Positions 1-7,288 of a stretch of DNA of 26,143 bases are shown in pieces (the stretch's first letter is position 1; every line of letters starts with the position of its first letter). The stretch covers positions 1 to 26,143 of the forward strand of contig CAYVQB010000013.1 in NCBI GenBank assembly GCA_964453985.1. Reading direction: 5' to 3'. This DNA is from CAYVQB01 sp964453985. Its GTDB lineage: Bacteria > Babelota > Babeliae > Babelales > UASB340. The notes below the pieces were generated by a model. That model was not told where the DNA came from and did no database searches. It was given only the letters and a program-made list of their open reading frames with translations. The position numbers and the translations under genes are program-made.

Positions 1-2
1 TA

Positions 3-962
3 GAGCTAATATTTTTTTATCATTGCGAAAAACTTTTAGCGGGAGTTGCTGGTGCAACCTTTTCGAATATGAATATTAGAGAAACAATTTTTTTTAAGAT
101 TAATGATGCTTCAGGAATTAACATTGAGAATATAGTTTCTAGGGATAGTTGCTTTTTATCTGTTAATATGAAAAATGCGATTATTAATGGATTTTTTCTT
201 AATTCAACTATCTTAGCTGATGTTGATCTTAACAATTCTGATATAAAAAATATTTGCATAAAAAACAATGGTATTTTGGGTGTCAAAATTAATTTTGCAA
301 ATGCTCGTATTTATATGGGATATATATTAGGTAAGGTCGTAGACAGTCTGAGTAGTGCATTAAACGCAAAATCAACGTATATATATGATGACTTTGAAAA
401 AGCTTTATCTGGAAATATACGTAGAATTAAAGAAATTTGTTTAAAATATAATTTTCATGAAACGTTTGATGGTTCTGACCTCTTAAAAAAAGATAATACC
501 GAATCTATAGGCTTATCCAAAAGGTTTGATTTTGCCATGGGTGCGGCAGCTATTGCTACAGACTGGGATTTTATTTATAGTTTTATACCCAATAATAGTA
601 AGAATATTTCAAGCATTTTAAAAGAATGTAATTTTTATAATGCAAATTTGAATAGTGTATATTTTTCAAATGTTACTTTTGATAAGGGCGATAGTCTTAA
701 GGATTCAGCTGATTTAATTGGAGCAATTTTTGAAAATACGACCTTTAATCCCGAAAAATCTATAGAAAGCGATATAGCTAACTATGTTAAGTCTATAGGT
801 GCAAAGGTTGTGATCAAACATGGATTTATTGGTAGCATTTCAAATTCTTTGTTTGGAAGTCAGCAATATGCCCCGGAACATGCTCAGTTTTGGAGCGATA
901 ATTCTAATTTAGGTAAAGAGATTGCGAAGGCTTTGATTATACGCTTTGCAACAGGTTCATAA
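3..962 (+). CDS. Pentapeptide-repeat-like protein, 5' end missing
   Basis: The frame is open to the first base of the window, so the gene starts upstream. The first internal ATG is at 69, but coding-like sequence (AGATFSNMNIRET) runs across it. The N-terminal half has a loose five-residue periodicity with repeated A/L-x-N/D-x-x units (for example LADVDLNNSDIKN, KINFANARIY), and again around 'NFYNANLNSVYFSNVTF'. This is typical of degenerate pentapeptide-repeat beta-helix proteins. Between the two repeat blocks lies a mixed helical stretch (about 90-180 counted from Met69). The C-terminus is not repeat-like. No catalytic motif is visible. Pentapeptide proteins are frequent in host-associated bacteria, sometimes as effectors, but nothing here fixes a role. 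A hairpin with a T-run follows the stop, so it probably ends its own transcript before the next gene. Confidence 0.6.
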   Translation, partial: ELIFFYHCEKLLAGVAGATFSNMNIRETIFFKINDASGINIENIVSRDSCFLSVNMKNAIINGFFLNSTILADVDLNNSDIKNICIKNNGILGVKINFANARIYMGYILGKVVDSLSSALNAKSTYIYDDFEKALSGNIRRIKEICLKYNFHETFDGSDLLKKDNTESIGLSKRFDFAMGAAAIATDWDFIYSFIPNNSKNISSILKECNFYNANLNSVYFSNVTFDKGDSLKDSADLIGAIFENTTFNPEKSIESDIANYVKSIGAKVVIKHGFIGSISNSLFGSQQYAPEHAQFWSDNSNLGKEIAKALIIRFATGS

Positions 963-977
963 ATAAGATATTTAGTT

Positions 978-1027
978 TATTAAGAGAAGGGTTTTTGTTT
1001 ATAGAGCTCTTCTCTTAATATCTTTTT
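978..1027 (+). terminator. Hairpin with T-run directly before the toxin gene
   Basis: A perfect 12-bp inverted repeat (978-989 with 1009-1020) encloses a 19-nt loop and is followed by TCTTTTT. It ends just before the Shine-Dalgarno of the large gene starting at 1038. It can act as an intrinsic terminator for the upstream gene. Because no separate promoter is obvious between it and the next start, it could also work as an attenuator. The loop is longer than usual for a terminator. Confidence 0.6.
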
Positions 1028-1037
1028 GGAGGTTATC

Positions 1038-3983
1038 ATGTTTAAAAAAATAAGAAATAAGTATTTTTATTTCCCATTTATAATATTGAATAGTATCTTA
1101 TCTTGTTTAAATTCTATGCAAAATCAGTCTTTAGAAGAAAGACTCAGAAATGATCCTTCTCGTACTATATATTACTATTATGGTCAAGAAAGAGATCAAT
1201 CTTGCAGATTTGGGGCTTCTCCTATTGTTAATTCTAATATTAACAGAGGCAATTATGTACAGTCTCCCCAATCAAAAATTCTTGATACAAGAAGTCTAGG
1301 ACTTATGCCTATTGATAAAGAATCTATAAGTAGAATAAGCACCTATTCTACCGAAAGAATACAGGCACACTTACATCGAGATTGGTTAGAGCATGGCCAA
1401 TATACAGATTTTCAAACATTTGCTTTGGGGCAGCTTAATTTGTATCCATGTGATAATTATTTAAAGTTTGCGAGATCTTTGCCTAACTACGAGAATTATG
1501 TACAAAAGCTTAAAGAAGAATATGACAGGAATCCAGCCCTTAGAAAAGCATTAGATAAGCTTGATGCCATAGATAAACATAAAAACAAAAGATTTCATAG
1601 GTTGTTAAATCCCTTTGGAATATGGGGAAGCGGTAAAGATAAAAAATCTTGTAGGAATTTTTTGAGTAGTGAAGTCTCAAAAATAAGCGAGCGTAAAATT
1701 CAAAGGGAAAGAGCGGCCGAAGAAAAAGTAAGAAATGCAGAAAGAGAGATATTTGCAAAAAAGGAAACAGAGCGTATTGCAAATGCTCAGAGAGCAGCGG
1801 ATGAAATAAGCAAAAAAAAAGAATCTTTACGAGAAGAAAAGAGAATAAAATGGGATGAAGAAGAAAAAGAGAAACAAGGGCAAATAAGATTAGAAAAAGA
1901 AAAAGAAGATTTCTTTGAAGAAAGAAGAAGAAAGGCTGAGATTGGTGCTAAAAATGCTATGAGAGAGCGTCAAGAGCGCAAGCATCCAAGAGAAAAGAGT
2001 GACTTTAATCGTGAGGGTAGAAATCAAAGGGCAAGAAATACTTCTTCTTCTTCTCGAGACGGAAATATGGGTGGGGGTAGAGAGAGACTTGATTTGAAAG
2101 AAGAAAAAAAAGAAGGTCAGTCTGATGTTGGTGTTGATGCTCCAAAACCTGATATAAATGTGCAGGACCAGGTTGCTGATCACAAGCACTCCAGAGAAGG
2201 TAAAGAGTATGTTTCTGATCGGTTTAAAAGATCAAAGACAGAGCTAGAAGATAGCTCTTCTAGTTCTAGTTCGGGTGACGGAAAAAAAACTGATTCTATA
2301 AGCGATAATTCCAAAGGGAGTCACTTTGAAAGAAAAAGTTTTCCTCGTGGTCCTGATACTAGTTTTATAAAAAAAACTACAGAAAAATTTAAGTCATTTA
2401 TGCAAAACGTTGGTAATGGCTTCAGAAATGTAGGAGCTTTTACCGCAAGACGTTTAGGGATTGCGGCTAAAAGGACTGTAGAGGAGGCTCCCAAAATCGC
2501 AATGACAGCGGTAGCCAATCATATAGTTGATTCTATTGCAAATTCAGCTGTTTCACGTCCAGCAAATGACCCTATAAGAGAGCAGATGCGGGATCCCTTA
2601 AGTAGTTTTAGAGATCCAATAAGCCAACATTATCATGACCCAATCTTTGATTCATTTTCTCCGTTAGGACAACAATTTTTTGGTAGTAGTCGTAGTTGTA
2701 GCTCTCATGGACCTTTTAGAGAAAATCCCATTTTTCATATAAACAGACCTAATGCTGTAGTCGTTCCTGAAATAAATACAACAACTACTACGTCTTCTCT
2801 TACTCCTCAAGAACGAATAGGTATGGAAGGATTTCGTGCTACTGGTAACGATGGTAGCAGTATAGATTTGGAACGTGTGAATGAGTTACGTGGATATATT
2901 AATGTAAGTAAAAGACTGGCTGAAGAATTACAACGATCTGCCAATAGAAGTAATAATTTAAAGCAGACTTGCCAGGTATTATTTGCTTTGGGCGAAGTAG
3001 CAGAAGGTTTTATAGAAAGTGGTGAACTTGATATTGCCCAAGCACTAGCCAGTACATCGCGTTATATGACTAGAGTTGAAGGTCTCGGAAAAGTTGCGGT
3101 TCAGCGTACGATTCATGGTGTAAGAAATTTTAATCCAGTTGACTTGGTTGTTGCAAGCATGCGATTAGGAAAGTCTTTAATAAAAGACAACTATAGATTG
3201 ATGCACTTAATGCATTTAAGTAGGTCTGGGAATGAGGCATTATACCAAAGGGAGCTTGCTGAGTATCATAGGGTTTTTGGTAGGATGTTTAATAATGCAA
3301 ATCAGATTATATCAAATTTACAAAATGCTACTTTGGAAGAAATTGTAGGATTTATATTTGAAAATGGTATAGATATTATTATTACCGGTGGACTTTTAAA
3401 ACTTTTTGGTAAGTTAACAAGTAAGATGATCTCTTCTTTAGACAAACTTGAGAAAGTTGTTAAGGCAGAAAAAACAGCAGCTAATACATTAAAAATAAAT
3501 TCGTGCTTAGAAAAGCCTTCAGAAGGAATTGCTGTTGGTTCGAAGTTGATGCTTGAATTTAGCCCTGAAATTGCTGAAGATATTATTCTAGCTATTAAAA
3601 AGAATCCTTCTTTGCTTAAGCAGCAGGGTAAGACTTTTGTGCAGACTGCAAAAGAGATTGGAGAGAAGGCTAAGGCTAGAAGGCCGTTTGTTGAAGTAAA
3701 AACTGAAACGGTGTGGGAAAAAGTTAATATATCTGATTTAAAAAAGATTGGTGAACGTTCACTGCAAAAAGATATACGACAAATTATTGGAGATCAGTAT
3801 GATGCATATAATTTTTTCAGAGCACAGGTTGAAAGTTTTACAGAAAGGGCAAATGGTGTGTTTGTTGGAAGTAATGAGAATGGTATAATTTTTGCATATA
3901 GGGCAACATCAAAATTTGGTCCACCAACCATTGATATTAATGGGATAAAAGGAATAAGAAAAATTAAATTTATAAAAAAATAA
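1038..3983 (+). CDS. Large exported polymorphic-toxin-like protein
   Basis: The start is ATG 1038 because GGAGG lies five bases upstream; a TTG at 1026 in the same frame is inside the leader. The 981-aa product begins with a signal peptide (basic MFKKIRNK, then a hydrophobic stretch to LNSILSCLNS, a weak lipobox-like site). Residues about 200-330 are a highly charged Lys/Glu/Arg coiled-coil-like stretch, followed by Ser-rich low complexity (SSSSSSSGDGKK). Residues about 608-877 form a helical module that is homologous to the protein at 7289-8272. The last ~100 residues (from RRPFVEVK, base 3678) are unrelated to that paralogue and end in a compact, basic 'GPPTIDINGI...RKIKF' segment. Signal, linker, conserved pre-toxin module, short C-terminal tip and small gene 11 bp downstream is the layout of polymorphic toxins. 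I cannot name the tip family or its target; a nuclease-type toxin is a guess. Confidence 0.7.
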   Translation: MFKKIRNKYFYFPFIILNSILSCLNSMQNQSLEERLRNDPSRTIYYYYGQERDQSCRFGASPIVNSNINRGNYVQSPQSKILDTRSLGLMPIDKESISRISTYSTERIQAHLHRDWLEHGQYTDFQTFALGQLNLYPCDNYLKFARSLPNYENYVQKLKEEYDRNPALRKALDKLDAIDKHKNKRFHRLLNPFGIWGSGKDKKSCRNFLSSEVSKISERKIQRERAAEEKVRNAEREIFAKKETERIANAQRAADEISKKKESLREEKRIKWDEEEKEKQGQIRLEKEKEDFFEERRRKAEIGAKNAMRERQERKHPREKSDFNREGRNQRARNTSSSSRDGNMGGGRERLDLKEEKKEGQSDVGVDAPKPDINVQDQVADHKHSREGKEYVSDRFKRSKTELEDSSSSSSSGDGKKTDSISDNSKGSHFERKSFPRGPDTSFIKKTTEKFKSFMQNVGNGFRNVGAFTARRLGIAAKRTVEEAPKIAMTAVANHIVDSIANSAVSRPANDPIREQMRDPLSSFRDPISQHYHDPIFDSFSPLGQQFFGSSRSCSSHGPFRENPIFHINRPNAVVVPEINTTTTTSSLTPQERIGMEGFRATGNDGSSIDLERVNELRGYINVSKRLAEELQRSANRSNNLKQTCQVLFALGEVAEGFIESGELDIAQALASTSRYMTRVEGLGKVAVQRTIHGVRNFNPVDLVVASMRLGKSLIKDNYRLMHLMHLSRSGNEALYQRELAEYHRVFGRMFNNANQIISNLQNATLEEIVGFIFENGIDIIITGGLLKLFGKLTSKMISSLDKLEKVVKAEKTAANTLKINSCLEKPSEGIAVGSKLMLEFSPEIAEDIILAIKKNPSLLKQQGKTFVQTAKEIGEKAKARRPFVEVKTETVWEKVNISDLKKIGERSLQKDIRQIIGDQYDAYNFFRAQVESFTERANGVFVGSNENGIIFAYRATSKFGPPTIDINGIKGIRKIKFIKK

Positions 3984-3994
3984 GGATATTTTTT

Positions 3995-4531
3995 ATGAAA
4001 AAAGAAAATAAAGAACTGATTTTAAAAAAAGCATTTCATAAGATCTTTAGAAATAAAGATCCTTTTGGAAAAATGTTTAACGATACAATTAGACAAAAGA
4101 TCGTTCTATATCCAACTAATGGATATCATTTAAATGAAAAACAATTTTATTCTTTAATGAATGCGAGTAAGGCTTTAGGTGAAAAAACTTTTTACTTGTA
4201 TACTACCGAAATTGAAAACAATAATAAAAAGGATAATTATATTTTTGAATATGGAGAATTAAGTAATGAAATTTCTTATGAAGAATACAAAAAGCTTAAA
4301 ATTGTATTAGAAAATGCATTGTATTCAACATTGGGCAATTGGGGAGCGATTATTTCACATGAAAATCATGCAGTTGTTGGGGGAACTGATTATTTTATTG
4401 AATTATTAAAAAACTCATATCCTCTATGGAAAGAAGATCTAAAAAACTTTATTAAAATGTGTGAAAACAGTAAAAAGGAATATGGTTCCAATCTGAATTG
4501 GCTTCCAGATTTTTTAAGTTATATTGGTTAA
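3995..4531 (+). CDS. Putative cognate immunity protein
   Basis: This 178-aa protein starts 11 bp after the toxin-like gene, with AGGATAT as ribosome site, so the two are co-transcribed. It has no signal peptide or membrane segment, as expected for a cytoplasmic immunity protein. Residues about 105-135 hold the most family-like stretch (ENALYSTLGNWGAIISHENH, then AVVGGTDYF), followed by a helical C-terminus with WKEDLKNF and a closing WLPDFLSYIG. From memory this Trp-Gly...His-Ala-Val-x-Gly-Gly pattern recurs in small proteins next to polymorphic toxins, but I cannot name the family. Function as the antidote to the C-terminal domain of the upstream protein is inferred from position and size only. 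Confidence 0.6.
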   Translation: MKKENKELILKKAFHKIFRNKDPFGKMFNDTIRQKIVLYPTNGYHLNEKQFYSLMNASKALGEKTFYLYTTEIENNNKKDNYIFEYGELSNEISYEEYKKLKIVLENALYSTLGNWGAIISHENHAVVGGTDYFIELLKNSYPLWKEDLKNFIKMCENSKKEYGSNLNWLPDFLSYIG

Positions 4532-4649
4532 ATTTGGAAAATTGAATTTTTATGATAAGACAAATAAAGTAATCGTTATTATTAATGAAATAAATGGAAG
4601 AGGTGTAAGATTGAATTTAGATAAAACTTTCAAGGGTTTTATTGATTAA
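4518..4649 (+). pseudogene. Orphan toxin C-terminal tail remnant
   Basis: A stop-bounded frame overlapping the end of the previous gene reads VKFGKLNFYDKTNKVIVI followed by INEINGRGVRLN and a short KGFID ending before TAA at 4647-4649. No convincing start or ribosome site exists (only TTG codons). The 'FYDKTNKVIVI...' pattern resembles the last residues of some polymorphic-toxin tips ('YDPKTNTVVI...'), as I remember them. It stops 12 bp before the 168-aa gene, where the partner toxin of that gene would be expected to end. I read it as the leftover 3' end of a displaced toxin module; chance coding is the alternative. Confidence 0.45.
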
Positions 4650-4661
4650 TGAAGAGATTTA

Positions 4662-5168
4662 ATGGATAATCTGGAGATAATTTTTAAGGATTTTCCAAAA
4701 ATATATTTGGATGAATTTGTTAGTTGTGAGTTATTGACAGATAAAAATGTAATTAAGGATTCTCACTTTTACGATAATTTTAGAGAAAAAGATTTAAAAA
4801 TAGAAGAAATCTCTGCTTTGTCAGAAATTTTGAGCCTAACAGGATGTGGGAGTATTACTTTTTCAATTTTTGAATTTGGAATTACTTTAAAAAATACTGT
4901 TGTGACGTTTTCTTTTAATGAGAAAATTGGGGATATAACGATTAATTTTGAAATAAACTCTATTCCCCTGGAGGATAGGACTGTTGGTCTTAAAAGGTTT
5001 AAGAATATTATTGAAAAGGTCTTAGAAATTAAAAAGAAATATTCGTTACCTATTGTTTTTGTTGGACTAGAACCTGCTGATAATGATGATACCTGCTTGT
5101 TGAGATTGAATAGTGATAAGATTGACTTAAGGAGAGCAATTGAAAAGATAGAAAAAGCTCTTTTTTAA
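4662..5168 (+). CDS. Putative orphan immunity protein, second in array
   Basis: 168 aa, acidic to neutral and soluble, without signal peptide. AAGAGA lies about seven bases before ATG. The sequence alternates strands and helices: a central pair 'GCGSITFSIFEFGITL' and 'NTVVTFSFNEKIGDITINF' suggests a beta sheet, and the last 40 residues are Lys/Glu-rich helix with 'PIVFVGLEPADNDD' before it. I recognise no family. It sits directly after the orphan toxin-tail remnant, so it is plausibly the immunity gene left behind when its toxin was replaced. It is co-directional with the genes on both sides, with gaps of 130 and 71 bp. Confidence 0.5.
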   Translation: MDNLEIIFKDFPKIYLDEFVSCELLTDKNVIKDSHFYDNFREKDLKIEEISALSEILSLTGCGSITFSIFEFGITLKNTVVTFSFNEKIGDITINFEINSIPLEDRTVGLKRFKNIIEKVLEIKKKYSLPIVFVGLEPADNDDTCLLRLNSDKIDLRRAIEKIEKALF

Positions 5169-5184
5169 TAGAAGAATGGCTTAA

Positions 5185-5223
5185 ACTTGTTTTTTTGAAA
5201 ATATAGATGGTTGGTCAAAATAA
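5185..5223 (+). pseudogene. 3' remnant of a second copy of the 184-aa gene
   Basis: Twelve codons between two in-frame stops read TCFFENIDGWSK and then TAA. The 184-aa gene just downstream ends NCLFHDIDGWPK and TAA. Seven of twelve residues match, in register with the stop. This looks like the last piece of a degraded paralogue whose body has been deleted, 17 bp upstream of the intact copy. It is too short to be expressed as a gene. Confidence 0.55.
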
Positions 5224-5239
5224 TTTAAGTAAATAAAAA

Positions 5240-5794
5240 ATGAATAACTTAAAAAATAAAGTTCTCTCTGATATAGAAGAAGTATATAAGCATGGGGACA
5301 TTAAATATGCAATATGGAATTATGTTCCAAGAGATTATTGGTCTGAACCTTTTAAAAATTGGTTCCCTGGCATGTATTCTTATGATCAGACAGATTTCAA
5401 TTATTCTGTTTGTTTTTCAATGTATTTGAATATTTCACCAGTAAATGGGACCTTTATGTCTAAAGAATTTGATTTTTATATTGAGAAAAATGGGTATATT
5501 GATTCATTGGTAGTGGATATATCTACTATAGCTCCGTACGCTATTATAACATATGGTCAATATAAATTTATAGATGGAAAAAATGTTCCTGTTGATAGCT
5601 ATGCTCCATTTGATCATGAGCATAAAAAATATGGTGATAAAGTTAAAACAGAACTTGAAAAAAAGGGTATAACTATTTTAGATGATGAAATACTATTAGC
5701 CAAGGTTGATCCTGAAATAACTCTAGAACTAAGAACAGAAGATGTAAGAGTTTATAATTGTTTATTTCATGATATAGACGGTTGGCCTAAGTAA
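5240..5794 (+). CDS. Putative immunity protein, third in array
   Basis: 184 aa, soluble and acidic. There is no clear Shine-Dalgarno before ATG (AAGTAAATAAAAA), so it may depend on read-through from upstream translation. Features: an aromatic-rich N-terminal part (IWNYVPRDYWSEPFKNWF), a central 'YAIITYGQYKFIDGKNV' segment, 'YAPFDHEHKKYGDKVK', and 'LELRTEDVRVYNCLFHD' near the end. I recall similar small proteins in toxin/immunity loci of other bacteria but cannot name the family. Position as the last gene before a strong terminator makes it the end of the array. A fragment of a sister copy lies immediately upstream. Confidence 0.5.
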   Translation: MNNLKNKVLSDIEEVYKHGDIKYAIWNYVPRDYWSEPFKNWFPGMYSYDQTDFNYSVCFSMYLNISPVNGTFMSKEFDFYIEKNGYIDSLVVDISTIAPYAIITYGQYKFIDGKNVPVDSYAPFDHEHKKYGDKVKTELEKKGITILDDEILLAKVDPEITLELRTEDVRVYNCLFHDIDGWPK

Positions 5795-5828
5795 CTCAGG
5801 ATCTGTTTTTTAAAAAAATATTTTACTA

Positions 5829-5875
5829 AATAACCCTGTAACTAGTTTCAAAACTAGTTACAGGGTTATTTTTTT
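5829..5875 (+). terminator. Strong intrinsic terminator closing the immunity array
   Basis: A perfect 20-bp inverted repeat (5829-5848 and 5851-5870) is followed by a T-run through 5875. The two-base spacer means the top pairs open to form the loop. It lies 35 bp after the 184-aa gene. The + strand orientation of the T-run fits termination of the toxin/immunity transcript. The A-tract on the left side would also permit termination from the opposite strand. Confidence 0.9.
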
Positions 5876-6013
5876 GTTTATATGCATAATTTAAAATTGA
5901 TGCTCAATGTAAAACTTGAGAAATACATTAAAAATTGTAGAGTATACTAAATAGCTGGATAAGGTCTTGGAATTTAATTTTTATCAAGTTTAATTTTTTA
6001 AGGAAGGTTTTGT

Positions 6014-7153
6014 ATGACTGCTGAGAAAGTTGTTGAGCTGGTAGCGTATTTTGGGACACAGTTTGTTTTGCATTTATTAGTCTTTTTTTTGATTTGGAAA
6101 ATATTAAAATATTGTCGTAGAAGGTTTATTGATACTAAAAGATGGAGCATGCAAAAACTTTTTTGGGGTGCTACAAACCTTATATGTTTTTGGTTTGGAT
6201 TAGGAGCCTTTCTGAATGTTATTTTGTTTATTCCGAAAACTATTAATAAAGTTTTGGTTCATAGTGTCAAGCATATTGAGCCTATAGAATTTATTGCGGA
6301 TGTGAAAGATGCAAATTTAATTTATGAAAAAGGTTGTGAATTTTTATTTGGGTTAAGTGATAGTAAGAAAGATTTTGATAAAGCAAGAAAATATTTTGAG
6401 CTTTCTGCGGAAAAAGGATTTGGAAAGGCTTTTTTTATGTTGGGATTTTTGTATAAATCTGGTTTAGGGGTTGATATTGACATAAAAAAAGCCGTAGGAT
6501 ATTTGCAGGTTGCAGTAGAAAAATATGATTATAAAGAAGCTTCTACTCTTTTAGGAAAGATGTATCTAAAAGGTGACAAGGTGGCACAAGATGTGAAAAA
6601 AGGTTTGCATTATTTAAATTTAGCAGCAAGTAAAGGTTGTTGTAGTTCAGCTTTTTTTCTTGGAGAGGTTTACGAGAAGGATACTTATGCCAATATGGAT
6701 CTTGAGAAAGCAAAAGAATATTTCAAAATTGCTGCAAAAGAAAATATAAATGCTATAAGTCGCTTGGGGCTTATATTATTAGAAGAGAAGAAGTTTGCTG
6801 AGGCAAAAGAAAAACTTGAGTTTGCTGCAAAGAGTAATGACAATGACGCTTTAGCTGGACTGGGTGAAATTTATGTATATGGACTTGGAGTAGAGAAGGA
6901 TTATAGTAAGGGGTTTGAATATTTTGAGTTGGCGGCAGAAGGTGGCTCCATTCGAGCAACGACAAACCTCGGAATTTTATATATTATAGGCTTAGGATGT
7001 GAGAAGGATTTTCCAAAAGGAAAAGATTACCTTGATGGTATATCACCATTCAGTAAGACGGCAAAAGAGTTAGTAGAAATTTTGGAGAATTCAAACAATA
7101 TTGATATTACAATTGAGATATTTAAAAATAGCTTAATTAAAGCTTATGCATAA
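6014..7153 (+). CDS. Membrane-anchored Sel1-repeat protein
   Basis: 379 aa; AAGGAAGG lies seven bases before the ATG. The N-terminus has two hydrophobic segments (about residues 12-30 and 50-75), separated by a basic stretch, so the protein is probably anchored in the inner membrane. From about residue 95 there are around seven Sel1/TPR-like repeats of ~36 residues with the A..G....A...LG..Y..G.GV..D..KA..Y...AA pattern (for example 'ALAGLGEIYVYGLGVEKDY'). Sel1 repeats form an alpha-solenoid for protein-protein contacts and are abundant in host-associated bacteria. No enzymatic motif is visible. The gene is isolated from the immunity array by the terminator at 5829-5875. Confidence 0.85.
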   Translation: MTAEKVVELVAYFGTQFVLHLLVFFLIWKILKYCRRRFIDTKRWSMQKLFWGATNLICFWFGLGAFLNVILFIPKTINKVLVHSVKHIEPIEFIADVKDANLIYEKGCEFLFGLSDSKKDFDKARKYFELSAEKGFGKAFFMLGFLYKSGLGVDIDIKKAVGYLQVAVEKYDYKEASTLLGKMYLKGDKVAQDVKKGLHYLNLAASKGCCSSAFFLGEVYEKDTYANMDLEKAKEYFKIAAKENINAISRLGLILLEEKKFAEAKEKLEFAAKSNDNDALAGLGEIYVYGLGVEKDYSKGFEYFELAAEGGSIRATTNLGILYIIGLGCEKDFPKGKDYLDGISPFSKTAKELVEILENSNNIDITIEIFKNSLIKAYA

Positions 7154-7202
7154 ACTTTAATTATTTACCCAAAATTGCACACTCTGTTTAAAATAATGTT
7201 TG

Positions 7203-7224
7203 ATATCTAAACTCATTTAGATAT
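7203..7224 (+). repeat. Short perfect hairpin
   Basis: A 9-bp perfect inverted repeat (7203-7211 with 7216-7224) around a four-base loop, AT-rich and without a T-run. It stands two bases before the longer hairpin at 7226-7263, so the leader of the next gene can fold into two adjacent stems. Confidence 0.5.
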
Positions 7225-7225
7225 A

Positions 7226-7273
7226 GTATTCTACTTAATGTTCAAAATAATTAAGTAGGATACTATGTTTTTT
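7226..7273 (+). terminator. Hairpin with T-run before the toxin-less paralogue
   Basis: A 14-bp stem with one G-U pair (7226-7239 with 7250-7263) and a 10-base loop is followed, four bases later, by six T (7268-7273). It may terminate the Sel1 transcript or attenuate the following gene. The stem contains the AGGA that would serve an ATG at 7265. This argues that translation of the next gene starts at 7289, downstream of the hairpin. Confidence 0.55.
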
Positions 7274-7288
7274 AGGGTTTTGTTTATT

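Noticed and set aside
1026..1037. TTG start adding four residues to the large toxin-like protein
   Set aside because: The GGAGG at 1028-1032 lies inside this extension and is well spaced for ATG 1038.
1890..2189. Antisense frame of 99 residues inside the toxin-like gene
   Set aside because: It is a reverse reading of the Lys/Glu and Ser-rich linker, with Phe runs and no start signals.
1038..3983. Two-partner (CdiA) or Rhs-type toxin
   Set aside because: There is no haemagglutinin/filamentous repeat region, no YD repeats and no TpsB-like gene nearby; the export route is unknown beyond the signal peptide.
5943..5948. TATACT as -10 of the Sel1-repeat gene
   Set aside because: The nearest TTGAGA is 21 bp away, too far for a standard promoter.
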